Part shown: positions 10,004-17,509 of the stretch, piece after piece
Numbering within the stretch: the stretch's first letter is position 1
How the letters are laid out: the number at the start of each line of letters is the position of its first letter
Assembly: GCF_024584705.1 (NCBI RefSeq)
Contig: NZ_CP097384.1
Coordinates: forward strand, 4,774,001 to 4,838,000
Reading direction: 5' to 3'
DNA: 64,000 bases
Source: Blastopirellula sp. J2-11
Lineage (GTDB): Bacteria > Planctomycetota > Planctomycetia > Pirellulales > Pirellulaceae
Made by a program: the position numbers and the translations under genes
The notes under the pieces: generated by a model
Database searches by the model: none
Seen by the model: the letters and a program-made list of their open reading frames with translations, nothing else
What the model was told of the DNA's origin: nothing

Positions 10004-10294
10004 ATGAACCACGCAAAACTATCCTGCAAAGAGATCTACGAGTATCTCGCCGAATTCCTCGACCATGCCTTGCCGTCCAACCAGCAAGACGTGATGGAGA
10101 CGCATCTTGAGCATTGTCCTTGCTGCAAGCACTATCTGGACAACTATCGCGAGACGTTGATCCTGGGCAAAGCGGCTTGCTGCAACAAGATGAACCCGCC
10201 CCCGCCGGCCCCCGACGCGCTGATCAACGCGATCCTGGCGGCCCGCCAAAAGGGATTGGAAGACGGGTCGGACGAAAGCTCGCCGAGCGAATAA
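10004..10294 (+). CDS. Zinc-finger (zf-HC2) anti-sigma-type protein
   Basis: 96 residues immediately after the ECF sigma gene (two-base gap, translational coupling likely). The N-terminal domain has LSCKEIYEYLAEFLDHAL followed by HLEHCPCC, the H-x3-C-x2-C zinc-binding motif of ZAS anti-sigma factors. The remainder (NYRETLILGKAACCNKMN, then a Pro-rich stretch) is soluble. There is no transmembrane segment, so it would be a cytoplasmic redox- or metal-sensing anti-sigma rather than an envelope sensor. A second cysteine pair (AACCNK) could contribute to sensing. Confidence 0.88.
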   Translation: MNHAKLSCKEIYEYLAEFLDHALPSNQQDVMETHLEHCPCCKHYLDNYRETLILGKAACCNKMNPPPPAPDALINAILAARQKGLEDGSDESSPSE

Positions 10295-10333
10295 GACGCC
10301 AATCTTTTCTCTGCTCACGAACGACAAGTCTGC

Positions 10334-11023
10334 ATGTCGAATTCATCATTCCCTTGGACACTTTCGCCAGAACTAAGCATCGAATTCCGCTACGCCAACG
10401 AGGCGACGCACCACGGCAGTCGAATCGGCGGAGCTCCGCCCAAGTTGGCGATTCCCCAGTTCGAATCGCCTTATCAGAAATTCTTCGCGACGCTTGAATT
10501 TGACACCGGCTTCGCTGTTTCGATTTTCTACTCCTTCGAGATCTTTGGTGAGTCGGAGGACCGCGATGTCCTCAAATTTCACTCTGACGCTCTCGAACCT
10601 TCTGCGTTGATCCATGCCGTCGTCCATGAAATCTCACCCGCAGACAAATTGTCTCCGATTCCTTCCGAGGTCACGTGTCATCGGTTGCAGATCGGCGAGC
10701 CTGCCGCAGATCTCTTTCAACGCGAATTTGAACCGGACGAACATTTCCACTCTCAGCTTTCATACGCCATGGCTCGCCATCCCATTCCGATTCCGGAAAG
10801 CAAAGTTGGCGGCGGCCCCTACACCGAAAATCGCCCGCTGGCTGCCGAATCATTCGCCGCTTTGGACAGCCGCGGATATCGGCAAATGGCGCAATTTGCA
10901 TCTCCCGATGGCGACGAAATAAGGTTCGTCGAAGGGTTTCCCTGGGATCCGGGCATGCTGCACTTGTTTGTTAAAGGCGATGCCCCATCTTCATTGGAAT
11001 TTGCATTCGTCGTCCAATATTGA
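10334..11023 (+). CDS. Protein of unknown function
   Basis: 229 residues, not recognised with confidence. No signal peptide or membrane segment. It carries two similar segments, SRIGGAPP near residue 29 and SKVGGGPY near residue 157, and ends MLHLFVKGDAP-SSLEFAFVVQY. These are vaguely like the GG-P and terminal beta-strand features of DUF1963/YwqG proteins, but this is only a weak resemblance. It follows the anti-sigma gene by about 40 bases on the same strand and may be co-transcribed or a target of the sigma factor. Codon use looks like that of its neighbours. Confidence 0.7.
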   Translation: MSNSSFPWTLSPELSIEFRYANEATHHGSRIGGAPPKLAIPQFESPYQKFFATLEFDTGFAVSIFYSFEIFGESEDRDVLKFHSDALEPSALIHAVVHEISPADKLSPIPSEVTCHRLQIGEPAADLFQREFEPDEHFHSQLSYAMARHPIPIPESKVGGGPYTENRPLAAESFAALDSRGYRQMAQFASPDGDEIRFVEGFPWDPGMLHLFVKGDAPSSLEFAFVVQY

Positions 11024-11127
11024 CCGACTATCTCTCTTCGTCGACGAAAAGCGTGAACATCACTACGTGATCAACTAGAATCATTCAAGTTGATTCCCCG
11101 CTCTATCTCACGCCCCGAGATCGCCTC

Positions 11128-12594
11128 ATGATTCGCCTCGCCTTCTGCGCCGTTGGCGCGCTGCTGCTTTCCATCTCATTCGCCAAGGCCGAAAAACCCA
11201 ATATTCTGTTCATCGCGATCGATGATCAAAACGATTGGATCGGCTGTCTCGGCGGGCATCCTCAAATTCAAACGCCGCACATTGACGGGCTCGCCGCGCG
11301 GGGAACATTGTTCGCCAACGCCCACTGTCAGGCGCCCCTTTGCAACTCATCGCGCACCAGTTTGCTAACCGGTCTGCGCCCTAGTACGACCGGCATCCAC
11401 GGCTTGGCGCCCTGGTTTCGGGATGTCGATTCACTGAGCGAGTTGGTGACGTTGCCGCAGTACCTGCGGCAGAACGGCTATACGACTTACTCAACCGGCA
11501 AAATCTTTCACGGCGGTTATGGACGTCGTCCGAAGAAAGATGACGAGTTCGATCATCTCGGCCCGGCCGCTTCGGTCGGCGCGCGGCCGCAACAAAAACT
11601 AGTCGAAACGCCTAATCCGCACCCGCTGGTCGACTGGGGAACCTTTCCGCACAACGACGAAGACAAAGGAGATTTCAAAGTCGCCAGTTGGGCGGTCGAT
11701 ACGCTGCAAGCCAAACCGCAGCAGCCCTTCTTCCTGTCGGTCGGCTTCTTTCTGCCGCATGTCCCCTGTTATGCAACGCAAAAATGGTTCGATCTCTATC
11801 CCGAAGACGAAGTCCAACTGCCGCCGTTCATGCCGGAAGATCGGGACGACACGCCCCGCTTCTCTTGGTACATGCACTGGAAGCTGCCGGAACCACGGCA
11901 AAAATTTTTGATGGAGTCTGGCGAGTGGCGCAACCTCGTCCGCTCGTACATGGCCTGCACTAGTTTTGTCGACTCTCAAGTCGGCCGCGTATTGGCGGCG
12001 CTCGAAGAACAAGGGTACGCCGACAACACCATTGTCGTCGTCTGGTCCGATCATGGTTGGCACTTGGGCGAAAAAGGGATCACCGGCAAGAACTCTCTGT
12101 GGGATCGCTCGACACGCGTACCGCTGATCTTCGCCGGCCCCGGCGTCGCGATTGGCGGCAAGTGCACGCAACCGGTCGAACTGCTCGACATCTACCCCAC
12201 CCTGATCGACCTCTGCGGGCTCCCCCAGAACACCAACTTGGAAGGCCTCTCGCTTACGCCGCAACTACAAAACGCCGCCACCAAACGAGATCACCCCGCG
12301 ATCACCACTCACAACCAAGGGAATCACGCCATCCGCACCCAGCGCTGGCGATACATCCGCTACGCCGACGGTTCAGAAGAACTGTACGACATGCAGTCTG
12401 ACCCGCAGGAAATCAACAACCTGGCTGGCAACGCGAAATTGGCCGATGTCAAAAAGGAACTGGCCGCTTGGCTGCCGAAAGTCGATCTCCCCGCAGCGCC
12501 AGGCAGCGCCCACCGCATCTTGTCTTACGATGGGGAGACGGCGGTGTGGGAAGGGGAAGTAATCAGGAAGGATGATCCGATTCCGGAGCTGTAA
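11128..12594 (+). CDS. Secreted sulfatase, iduronate-2-sulfatase-like
   Basis: 488 residues. Signal peptide MIRLAFCAVGALLLSISFAKA, then PNILFIAIDDQNDWIGCLGG with the metal-binding Asp pair. The formylglycine site reads CNSSRTSLLTG (Cys about residue 72), where the usual C-x-P-S-R proline is serine. Further motifs: STGKIFHGG, FFLSVGFFLPHVPC, VVVWSDHGWHLGEKG and a C-terminal LYDMQSDPQEINNLA. The family removes sulfate esters from polysaccharides or glycosaminoglycans; planctomycetes carry many. Predicted periplasmic or extracellular. The local partner gene that would supply the formylglycine-generating enzyme is not in the window. Confidence 0.93.
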   Translation: MIRLAFCAVGALLLSISFAKAEKPNILFIAIDDQNDWIGCLGGHPQIQTPHIDGLAARGTLFANAHCQAPLCNSSRTSLLTGLRPSTTGIHGLAPWFRDVDSLSELVTLPQYLRQNGYTTYSTGKIFHGGYGRRPKKDDEFDHLGPAASVGARPQQKLVETPNPHPLVDWGTFPHNDEDKGDFKVASWAVDTLQAKPQQPFFLSVGFFLPHVPCYATQKWFDLYPEDEVQLPPFMPEDRDDTPRFSWYMHWKLPEPRQKFLMESGEWRNLVRSYMACTSFVDSQVGRVLAALEEQGYADNTIVVVWSDHGWHLGEKGITGKNSLWDRSTRVPLIFAGPGVAIGGKCTQPVELLDIYPTLIDLCGLPQNTNLEGLSLTPQLQNAATKRDHPAITTHNQGNHAIRTQRWRYIRYADGSEELYDMQSDPQEINNLAGNAKLADVKKELAAWLPKVDLPAAPGSAHRILSYDGETAVWEGEVIRKDDPIPEL

Positions 12595-12602
12595 GGTGGG
12601 AT

Positions 12603-13126
12603 ATGCAATTTGATCTGAAGTTCTGTTTTGCGATTACGGCTGGGATCGCACTCTGCTTTGCCGTAGTGAACAGGACGAACGGCCTTGCTGCGATTCCCAT
12701 GTTCCTGATGCTATTGGGCATCGTTCTTTCTGCGTATCGCCCTAAATGGGCGTCGCGCTATGCGATGGCTTGCGTGGTCTGTTTTGTAGTGCTGACCTTG
12801 ATTGTTATCAGTATGCCGATGACTGGGCGCCCGCTTACATTTCGAATCATGCCGCAGCCCGGAGTCGAACCAAATTAACGTTGATTGCGCTATTCAATTA
12901 TCAAGCAGCCCATCAATCCATCCCGCCATGTTGCGTTATTGGCGCAGACGGACGCCCTATGCACAGTTGGCGAACTCTGTTAGTTCCGACTTTGGCGAGC
13001 GAGATTGATTCGCGACTCAGCGAATACCATTTCGACGAACCGTGGGACAGTCCCCACAATCGAAAATTACACGACTGTAAATCTCCCTTTCATCTCGACA
13101 ATGATCCAGGCGAGCCGATCAAGTGA
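12603..13126 (+). pseudogene. Frame-broken DUF1559-like protein gene
   Basis: Two overlapping reading frames read as one broken gene. The first (12603-12878, 91 codons) encodes two or three hydrophobic segments and stops at 12878. The second, in another frame, carries the recognisable part from about 12855 to 13126: LTLIALFNYQAAHQSIPP, then MHSWRTLLVPTL, then FDEPWDSPHNRKLHD. This is the pattern of planctomycetal DUF1559-related proteins (LHNYH...P, SWR-LLP, DEPWDGPNN-KL). The segment that normally continues with a Cys-Pro-Ser stretch is missing after 13126. A frameshift between about 12746 and 12870 plus loss of the 3' end is the simplest reading. Alternative: two small genes; less likely. 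Confidence 0.6.
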
Positions 13127-13249
13127 CGAAGTCCGTTATTCATGTCCGGAAGTTTGATCCTTGGGCAGCAACTGAGGTATATTGAAACTCACGATGTGGA
13201 CGCTTCTAAAAACCGATTGCGGCTTACTTTATAGATTGCGGCGAAGCCG

Positions 13250-13492
13250 ATGAAATTAACGCTACCTAGTGAGTTTGACGAATTCCTCCACGCCTTGGTG
13301 AAAGAGGGCCGATACGCATCGATCGAAGAGGCGGCTGTCGCCGGCATTCGACTTCTACAAGCGCAAGAATCGTTACGTCTCGACATCGCCAAGGGGATCC
13401 GGCAATTGGATGCCGGCGACGCCTTCGACGAAGACGAAGTCTTCGCCGAAGTGAAATCGATAATCGCTAAAATTGAATCTGAGCAGCGGTGA
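13250..13492 (+). CDS. parD: ParD-family antitoxin
   Basis: 80 residues. The N-terminal ribbon-helix-helix portion reads MKLTLPSEFDEFLHALVKEG, then RYASIEEAAVAGIRLLQ, the typical GRY-S-EEV layout of ParD. The acidic C-terminal half (DEDEVFAEVKSII) is the toxin-binding tail. It would repress its own operon and neutralise ParE. Eleven bases downstream begins a ParE-like frame that has a nonsense codon, so this antitoxin may now be an orphan. Confidence 0.85.
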   Translation: MKLTLPSEFDEFLHALVKEGRYASIEEAAVAGIRLLQAQESLRLDIAKGIRQLDAGDAFDEDEVFAEVKSIIAKIESEQR

Positions 13493-13502
13493 GCTCCCTG
13501 GC

Positions 13503-13787
13503 ATGAATTAACTGCGATATTCTGCCGAAGCGAAAGTTGACTTAACGGATATTGCTTCTCACATAGCCCAGGATAAGCCGCAAGCGGCAAGGCGTTGGCT
13601 TCACAAGATTCGCGACAAGTGTCGATTTGTTTCCAGTCAACCCGATATCGGCGACCCCCGTGACGAATTGGGGGCAGGTGTCCGAGCAGTTGCATTTGGT
13701 CGCTACGTGATCTTCTTTCGACACGGCGCCAATGAAGTTCAGATCGTTCGAATTCTTCCCGGCGATCGTGATCCGACGCTTCTTTAG
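13503..13787 (+). pseudogene. parE: ParE-family toxin with in-frame stop at codon 3
   Basis: From ATG 13503 the frame reads M-N-stop (TAA at 13509-13511), then continues open to the TAG at 13785-13787. It encodes about 91 residues of ParE/RelE-type protein: LRYSAEAKVDLTDIASHIA, PQAARRWLHKIRDKC, ELGAGVRAVAFGRYVIFF, IVRILPGDRD. ATG, stop codon and the downstream toxin are all in one frame, so a single-base nonsense change in a third codon explains it. A CTG at 13512 directly after the stop could act as a weak start, so residual expression cannot be excluded. ParE toxins target DNA gyrase. Confidence 0.75.
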
Positions 13788-13971
13788 TTCCAAGACGTGT
13801 CGCGCCCCTACCAAGATTTCTGTGCGCGAACCGCCTCTCCCTGCATGTGTCTCCCTCTCCACAACCTCATTTTCTGTTGGAGTTTTTTCGCATGAAACCG
13901 ATTCCGAGTCTCGCCCATTTATTGCTTCCTTCAAGAAACTGTAGAGATCCTATGCGCTCCCCTGATCAATC

Positions 13972-15450
13972 ATGGCTACCAAACAAAAACAAAACGAACT
14001 TCTCCATCGCGATCGCCATTTCCGCGGTCATCTAAAGCGGCTCGGCCTCGATACGGTCGAGCAGTATCGCTCTTGGTGCGCCGAAAACGGCTTCACCGGC
14101 AAGCTCCGTAAAAAGGAGCGTCAGCGCGAACTGGAAATCGAGCATGCGGCGCGTCTCGCCGCGCGTCGCCAACTGTTGCGTCAAAAGCGTGATGCGCGGC
14201 GCCAGGGGGATCACTTGCTGTCGCTGGCTCGTAGGGAGATCGATGCGCGGCATGTTTCGGCGACGTCGCTCATTCGCTTCGCCAACGCGGTGAAAGAGAC
14301 GAACCACAAGCGGAAAACCTTGGTCGACTTGCTGACGCACCTGCTGAATCAGCGGGCCAGTTTTCTGAATGGCTATTCGTTTTATCCCCACGACGGCGAG
14401 ATCGCCGGCAACTCGGCGATTGAAGCCTTGCCGCTGATCGCAGCGTTTGGCCCGCATTGGATCCGGCCGTTGGAACAATGGAAGCCCAAGACCCGCAGCG
14501 CGCGTCGGCAGTTTATCTCGCTCTTGCATCACTTGTTTGTGCGGTACGGCGACATGCCGGCCTTCTTGGATCGCGTTTGGTTTACCGGTCTCGGCGGCCA
14601 ATCCGACAAAGAACGCCTGTGGTACGTCCAGGTCGGCGCCGGCGAGAACTTGACGCGTTGCAACTTGCCGCTTCCTTACACCAAGAAGATGGCCCATCAC
14701 TTTCTCTCGGCGCCGAACAACGCGACGGTCAACGAAGCGATTCGTTGGGGTCAGGTGATCGGCCTCGGTGGCGATGATCGGCTGGCCCAAGCAATCATGG
14801 GAACGCGACTGGCCAATGACTTTTCGCAGCACCAATTTTGGACGACGGTCATTCAATGGTTTATTCGCAATCCGCTGGAAGATCTGGCGCAAGTCGGACC
14901 GATCATCGACTACATTTACTTCCAAAAGTTTGAAGCCGCTTACTACTATCTCGGAGCAGATCAAAACGAAACAGGCCCAGCTCGGCAGCCGAACTTCACC
15001 ATGAAGGGACGTACGCCTGAGGCGCTGTTGCGTCAGGTGAATCGCTGGCACGCCGGTCTTGAATCGAACTCGGCGTTCGACGTCCCGCAGTGGAAGCCGA
15101 GCGGTTTTCCTTCGTTCGATTGGCTCGACCAGTCATGGGACGGGGACGATCAATGGTGGTCGATCCGCGAAATTTGCACTGCCAAGGAACTCGTCGCCGA
15201 GGGACGCAAAATGCATCACTGCGTTGCGTTGTACGCTTCGACTTGTGTCCGCGGCGCCCGATCCATTTGGCGGATGGAAGTCGAGTCTTGCGATTTGCAT
15301 CTGAAAGCGTTGACCTTAGAGGTCGACGCTCAATCGCGTACGATCGTACAAGCTCGCGGCAAATTCAATCGCTTGGCGACCGACCAAGAGAAAGAAGTGC
15401 TGCGCCGCTGGGCGTCGTCCGCCGGTTTGAAATTGGGCAACTATGCGTAA
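13972..15450 (+). CDS. PcfJ-like domain protein
   Basis: 492 residues from ATG 13972; very basic N-terminus (KLRKKERQRELEIEHAARLAARRQLLRQKRDARRQG). The C-terminal region matches the PcfJ-like pattern: TAKELVAEGRKMHHCVALYA, then GARSIWRMEV, then LTLEVDAQSRTIVQARGKFN. PcfJ is named from the conjugative plasmid pCF10, but homologues are widespread on chromosomes and their function is unknown. No mobility genes are near. It follows the broken ParDE pair by 184 bases and converges on a GspF-like gene with 11 bases between stops. The upstream 184 bases hold no further gene. Confidence 0.72.
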   Translation: MATKQKQNELLHRDRHFRGHLKRLGLDTVEQYRSWCAENGFTGKLRKKERQRELEIEHAARLAARRQLLRQKRDARRQGDHLLSLARREIDARHVSATSLIRFANAVKETNHKRKTLVDLLTHLLNQRASFLNGYSFYPHDGEIAGNSAIEALPLIAAFGPHWIRPLEQWKPKTRSARRQFISLLHHLFVRYGDMPAFLDRVWFTGLGGQSDKERLWYVQVGAGENLTRCNLPLPYTKKMAHHFLSAPNNATVNEAIRWGQVIGLGGDDRLAQAIMGTRLANDFSQHQFWTTVIQWFIRNPLEDLAQVGPIIDYIYFQKFEAAYYYLGADQNETGPARQPNFTMKGRTPEALLRQVNRWHAGLESNSAFDVPQWKPSGFPSFDWLDQSWDGDDQWWSIREICTAKELVAEGRKMHHCVALYASTCVRGARSIWRMEVESCDLHLKALTLEVDAQSRTIVQARGKFNRLATDQEKEVLRRWASSAGLKLGNYA

Positions 15451-15461
15451 CGCCGCTCCGA

Positions 15462-16508
15462 CTAGTGATTCATCTCATCCAGAATTTCATACATCGGAGC
15501 GTAGTACGAATACGCCAAGCGAAAGATCAACGAGACCATCAGGCCGGCGACCATCAGCCAGACGCCGAAGCCCGCCAACATCGCCAACGTGTTGAGCGCG
15601 GCTTTGGCGCGGGCCTGGTAGTCGGCGGTCAGCTTTTCCATCATCTCAGACAGATTGCCGGTGATCTCGCCGGTATCGATCGCATCCAGAAATTCTTCGG
15701 GGAAGACGCTGGTGTGACGCAGCGCGGCGCCGATATTTTCTCCGTTTAGCAGATCACGATCGACCTGCTCGATGTACTGCGTGTAGTAGTCGCTATGGGT
15801 CGACTCTAAGCCGAGTTGAACCGAACGCCGCGCATCAAGCCCGCCGCCGGTGGTCAGCGCCATTGACCAGGCCATCTGCGACAACGCGATGGTTTTCAGC
15901 GGATAGCTGACTCCGGGGATGTTCATCAAAATGCGGCCCAACGGCAAAAAGTCGAGTTGTCCGCGACTGTAGAACATCCAAACAGCCCAACCGCCGAAGA
16001 TCAAACAGCCGATCAGCGAAAAATAAATGACCAGCCCCTTCGTGCCGATCAGCCCCAACCCCAGGATATCGACCGTCTGACCAGTCATGTCGCCGAGAAA
16101 ACCCATAATCCAGATCAACAGCCCGACGACGCCGATTGCGAAGACCAGTTGGATCATCGGCCAGGTGATGCCGGCCAAAAAAGCGCTGCGAATCTGCTTC
16201 CGGTGTTCGTAGCGAACCGAGAGTTCCTTCAGAATCCGATCGAGATGCCCTGTTTCGTCCCCCAGACGCACCATTTCTCGAAAAACATGCGGAAAGTAGT
16301 CGCCTGTCCGTGTCAACGCGTCTCCCAGCGTCGACCCGTTTTCGACGGCATCCCGGATTTCGATCATCACCTGGCGATGTGCGCCCGACGATCGCTCGAC
16401 CTCGCGGCGCCAGATAGTGCGGTCATCCACACCGGCGTCCAACTGCGTCCCGACTCGTCGGCACAGCAGAACGAGCGCTTGAAGTCCGATACGTGGGGAA
16501 AAAAACAT
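15462..16508 (-). CDS. Type II secretion system F-family (GspF/PilC-like) membrane protein
   Basis: 348 residues from ATG 16508, chosen over an upstream TTG at 16550 that gives an Arg/Ser-rich leader. Two T2SSF repeats: about residues 1-120 (IGLQALVLLCRRVGTQLDAGV, then MVRLGDETGHLDRILKEL) and the last 140 residues (LSQMAWSMALTTGGGLDAR, then FLDAIDTGEITGNLSEMM). Three transmembrane segments lie around WPMIQLVFAIGVVGLLIWI, LVIYFSLIGCLIFGGWAVW and FGVWLMVAGLMVSLIF. It would be the inner-membrane platform for a type II secretion or type IV pilus-like machine, possibly serving the DUF1559 pseudopilins, although no GspE or GspD gene adjoins it. Confidence 0.85.
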   Translation of the reverse strand: MFFSPRIGLQALVLLCRRVGTQLDAGVDDRTIWRREVERSSGAHRQVMIEIRDAVENGSTLGDALTRTGDYFPHVFREMVRLGDETGHLDRILKELSVRYEHRKQIRSAFLAGITWPMIQLVFAIGVVGLLIWIMGFLGDMTGQTVDILGLGLIGTKGLVIYFSLIGCLIFGGWAVWMFYSRGQLDFLPLGRILMNIPGVSYPLKTIALSQMAWSMALTTGGGLDARRSVQLGLESTHSDYYTQYIEQVDRDLLNGENIGAALRHTSVFPEEFLDAIDTGEITGNLSEMMEKLTADYQARAKAALNTLAMLAGFGVWLMVAGLMVSLIFRLAYSYYAPMYEILDEMNH

Positions 16509-16666
16509 GCCATCTCGCGATTTAAGGGAGTCGGAACGGTTCTCTCTCAAGATACCTGGGGAAATCGTCGCTGGCAGCGCCTTGCCCCTCGGCTAACGGC
16601 GCTGGATTTTGTTAAACTAGCGGATTCTCGAATTCAACCATTTACGACTAACACCCCTTGTGCGTC

Positions 16667-17509
16667 ATGCCTCAGTGGAATCAAGCCGCGATCGTTGGAG
16701 TCGGCCTGATCGGCGGTTCGATCGGCTTGGCGATGCGAGCCCGTGGTTTGGCGAAGTCGATTATCGGGGTTGGGAGAAACAAAGAGAGCCTGGTCGACGC
16801 CCAACGAGTCGGCGCGATTGACCGAGCGACCACCGATATCGCCGACGGCGTCAAACAGGCCGACCTGGTGATCGTTTGTGCTCCGGTCGACAAGATTGTG
16901 GGCTTGGTGCACGAGATCGATCGGCACTGCCCGGTCGGTACGATTGTGACCGACGCCGGCAGTACGAAAAATGAAATCACGGCGGCGCTCGATCAAGGAT
17001 TGACCAACGCACGCTTTGTCGGCGGCCATCCATTGGCGGGTGGCGCAAAAGCAGGCCCCAAACATGCCGACGCTTGCCTGTTTGTCGATCGCACCGTCGT
17101 ACTGACGCCGACGCGGCGTACGAATGCAGCGGCAGCGGAAGCGATCGAAGATTTGTGGACTGCACTGGGGGCGACCGTCGTCTGGATGAAACCGAAAGAA
17201 CATGACGAGGCGCTGGCCTTCACCAGCCATTTGCCTCACTGGGCGGCCGCAGCGGTCGCGGCGACCACTCCTGAGAAGTGGTTGCCGCTGACTTCGACCG
17301 GCTGGGCCGATACGACGCGGATCGCCAGCGGCGACGCCGCATTGTGGCGACAGATATTTACTTCGAATCGGGGCCACGTCTTGAAGGCGCTCGACAAGTT
17401 TGAGAAAGTGCTGGCGGCTTTGCGTGAAGCTCTCGAAGCAGAGAACGACGCCAAGCTCGAAAAACTCCTAAACGACGGAAAAAATCGCCGTGACGCTGTG
17501 GGAAATTGA
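16667..17509 (+). CDS. tyrA: Prephenate/arogenate dehydrogenase
   Basis: 280 residues from ATG 16667 (an in-frame TTG lies nine bases upstream). N-terminal Rossmann motif VGVGLIGGSIGLAMRARGL, then APVDKI, TDAGSTKNEI and GGHPLAGGAKAGP, which is diagnostic for TyrA. The helical C-terminal dimer domain has EHDEALAFTSHLPH. It catalyses oxidative decarboxylation of prephenate (or arogenate) in tyrosine synthesis. No ACT domain is present, so feedback control within this chain is not evident. Its 3' end overlaps the purL start by 20 bases, so the two are translationally coupled despite belonging to different pathways. Confidence 0.93.
   Translation: MPQWNQAAIVGVGLIGGSIGLAMRARGLAKSIIGVGRNKESLVDAQRVGAIDRATTDIADGVKQADLVIVCAPVDKIVGLVHEIDRHCPVGTIVTDAGSTKNEITAALDQGLTNARFVGGHPLAGGAKAGPKHADACLFVDRTVVLTPTRRTNAAAAEAIEDLWTALGATVVWMKPKEHDEALAFTSHLPHWAAAAVAATTPEKWLPLTSTGWADTTRIASGDAALWRQIFTSNRGHVLKALDKFEKVLAALREALEAENDAKLEKLLNDGKNRRDAVGN

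Noticed and set aside
13189-13695. 168-codon minus-strand frame over parD/parE
   Set aside because: The plus-strand frames match ParD and ParE; the antisense product has no motif.
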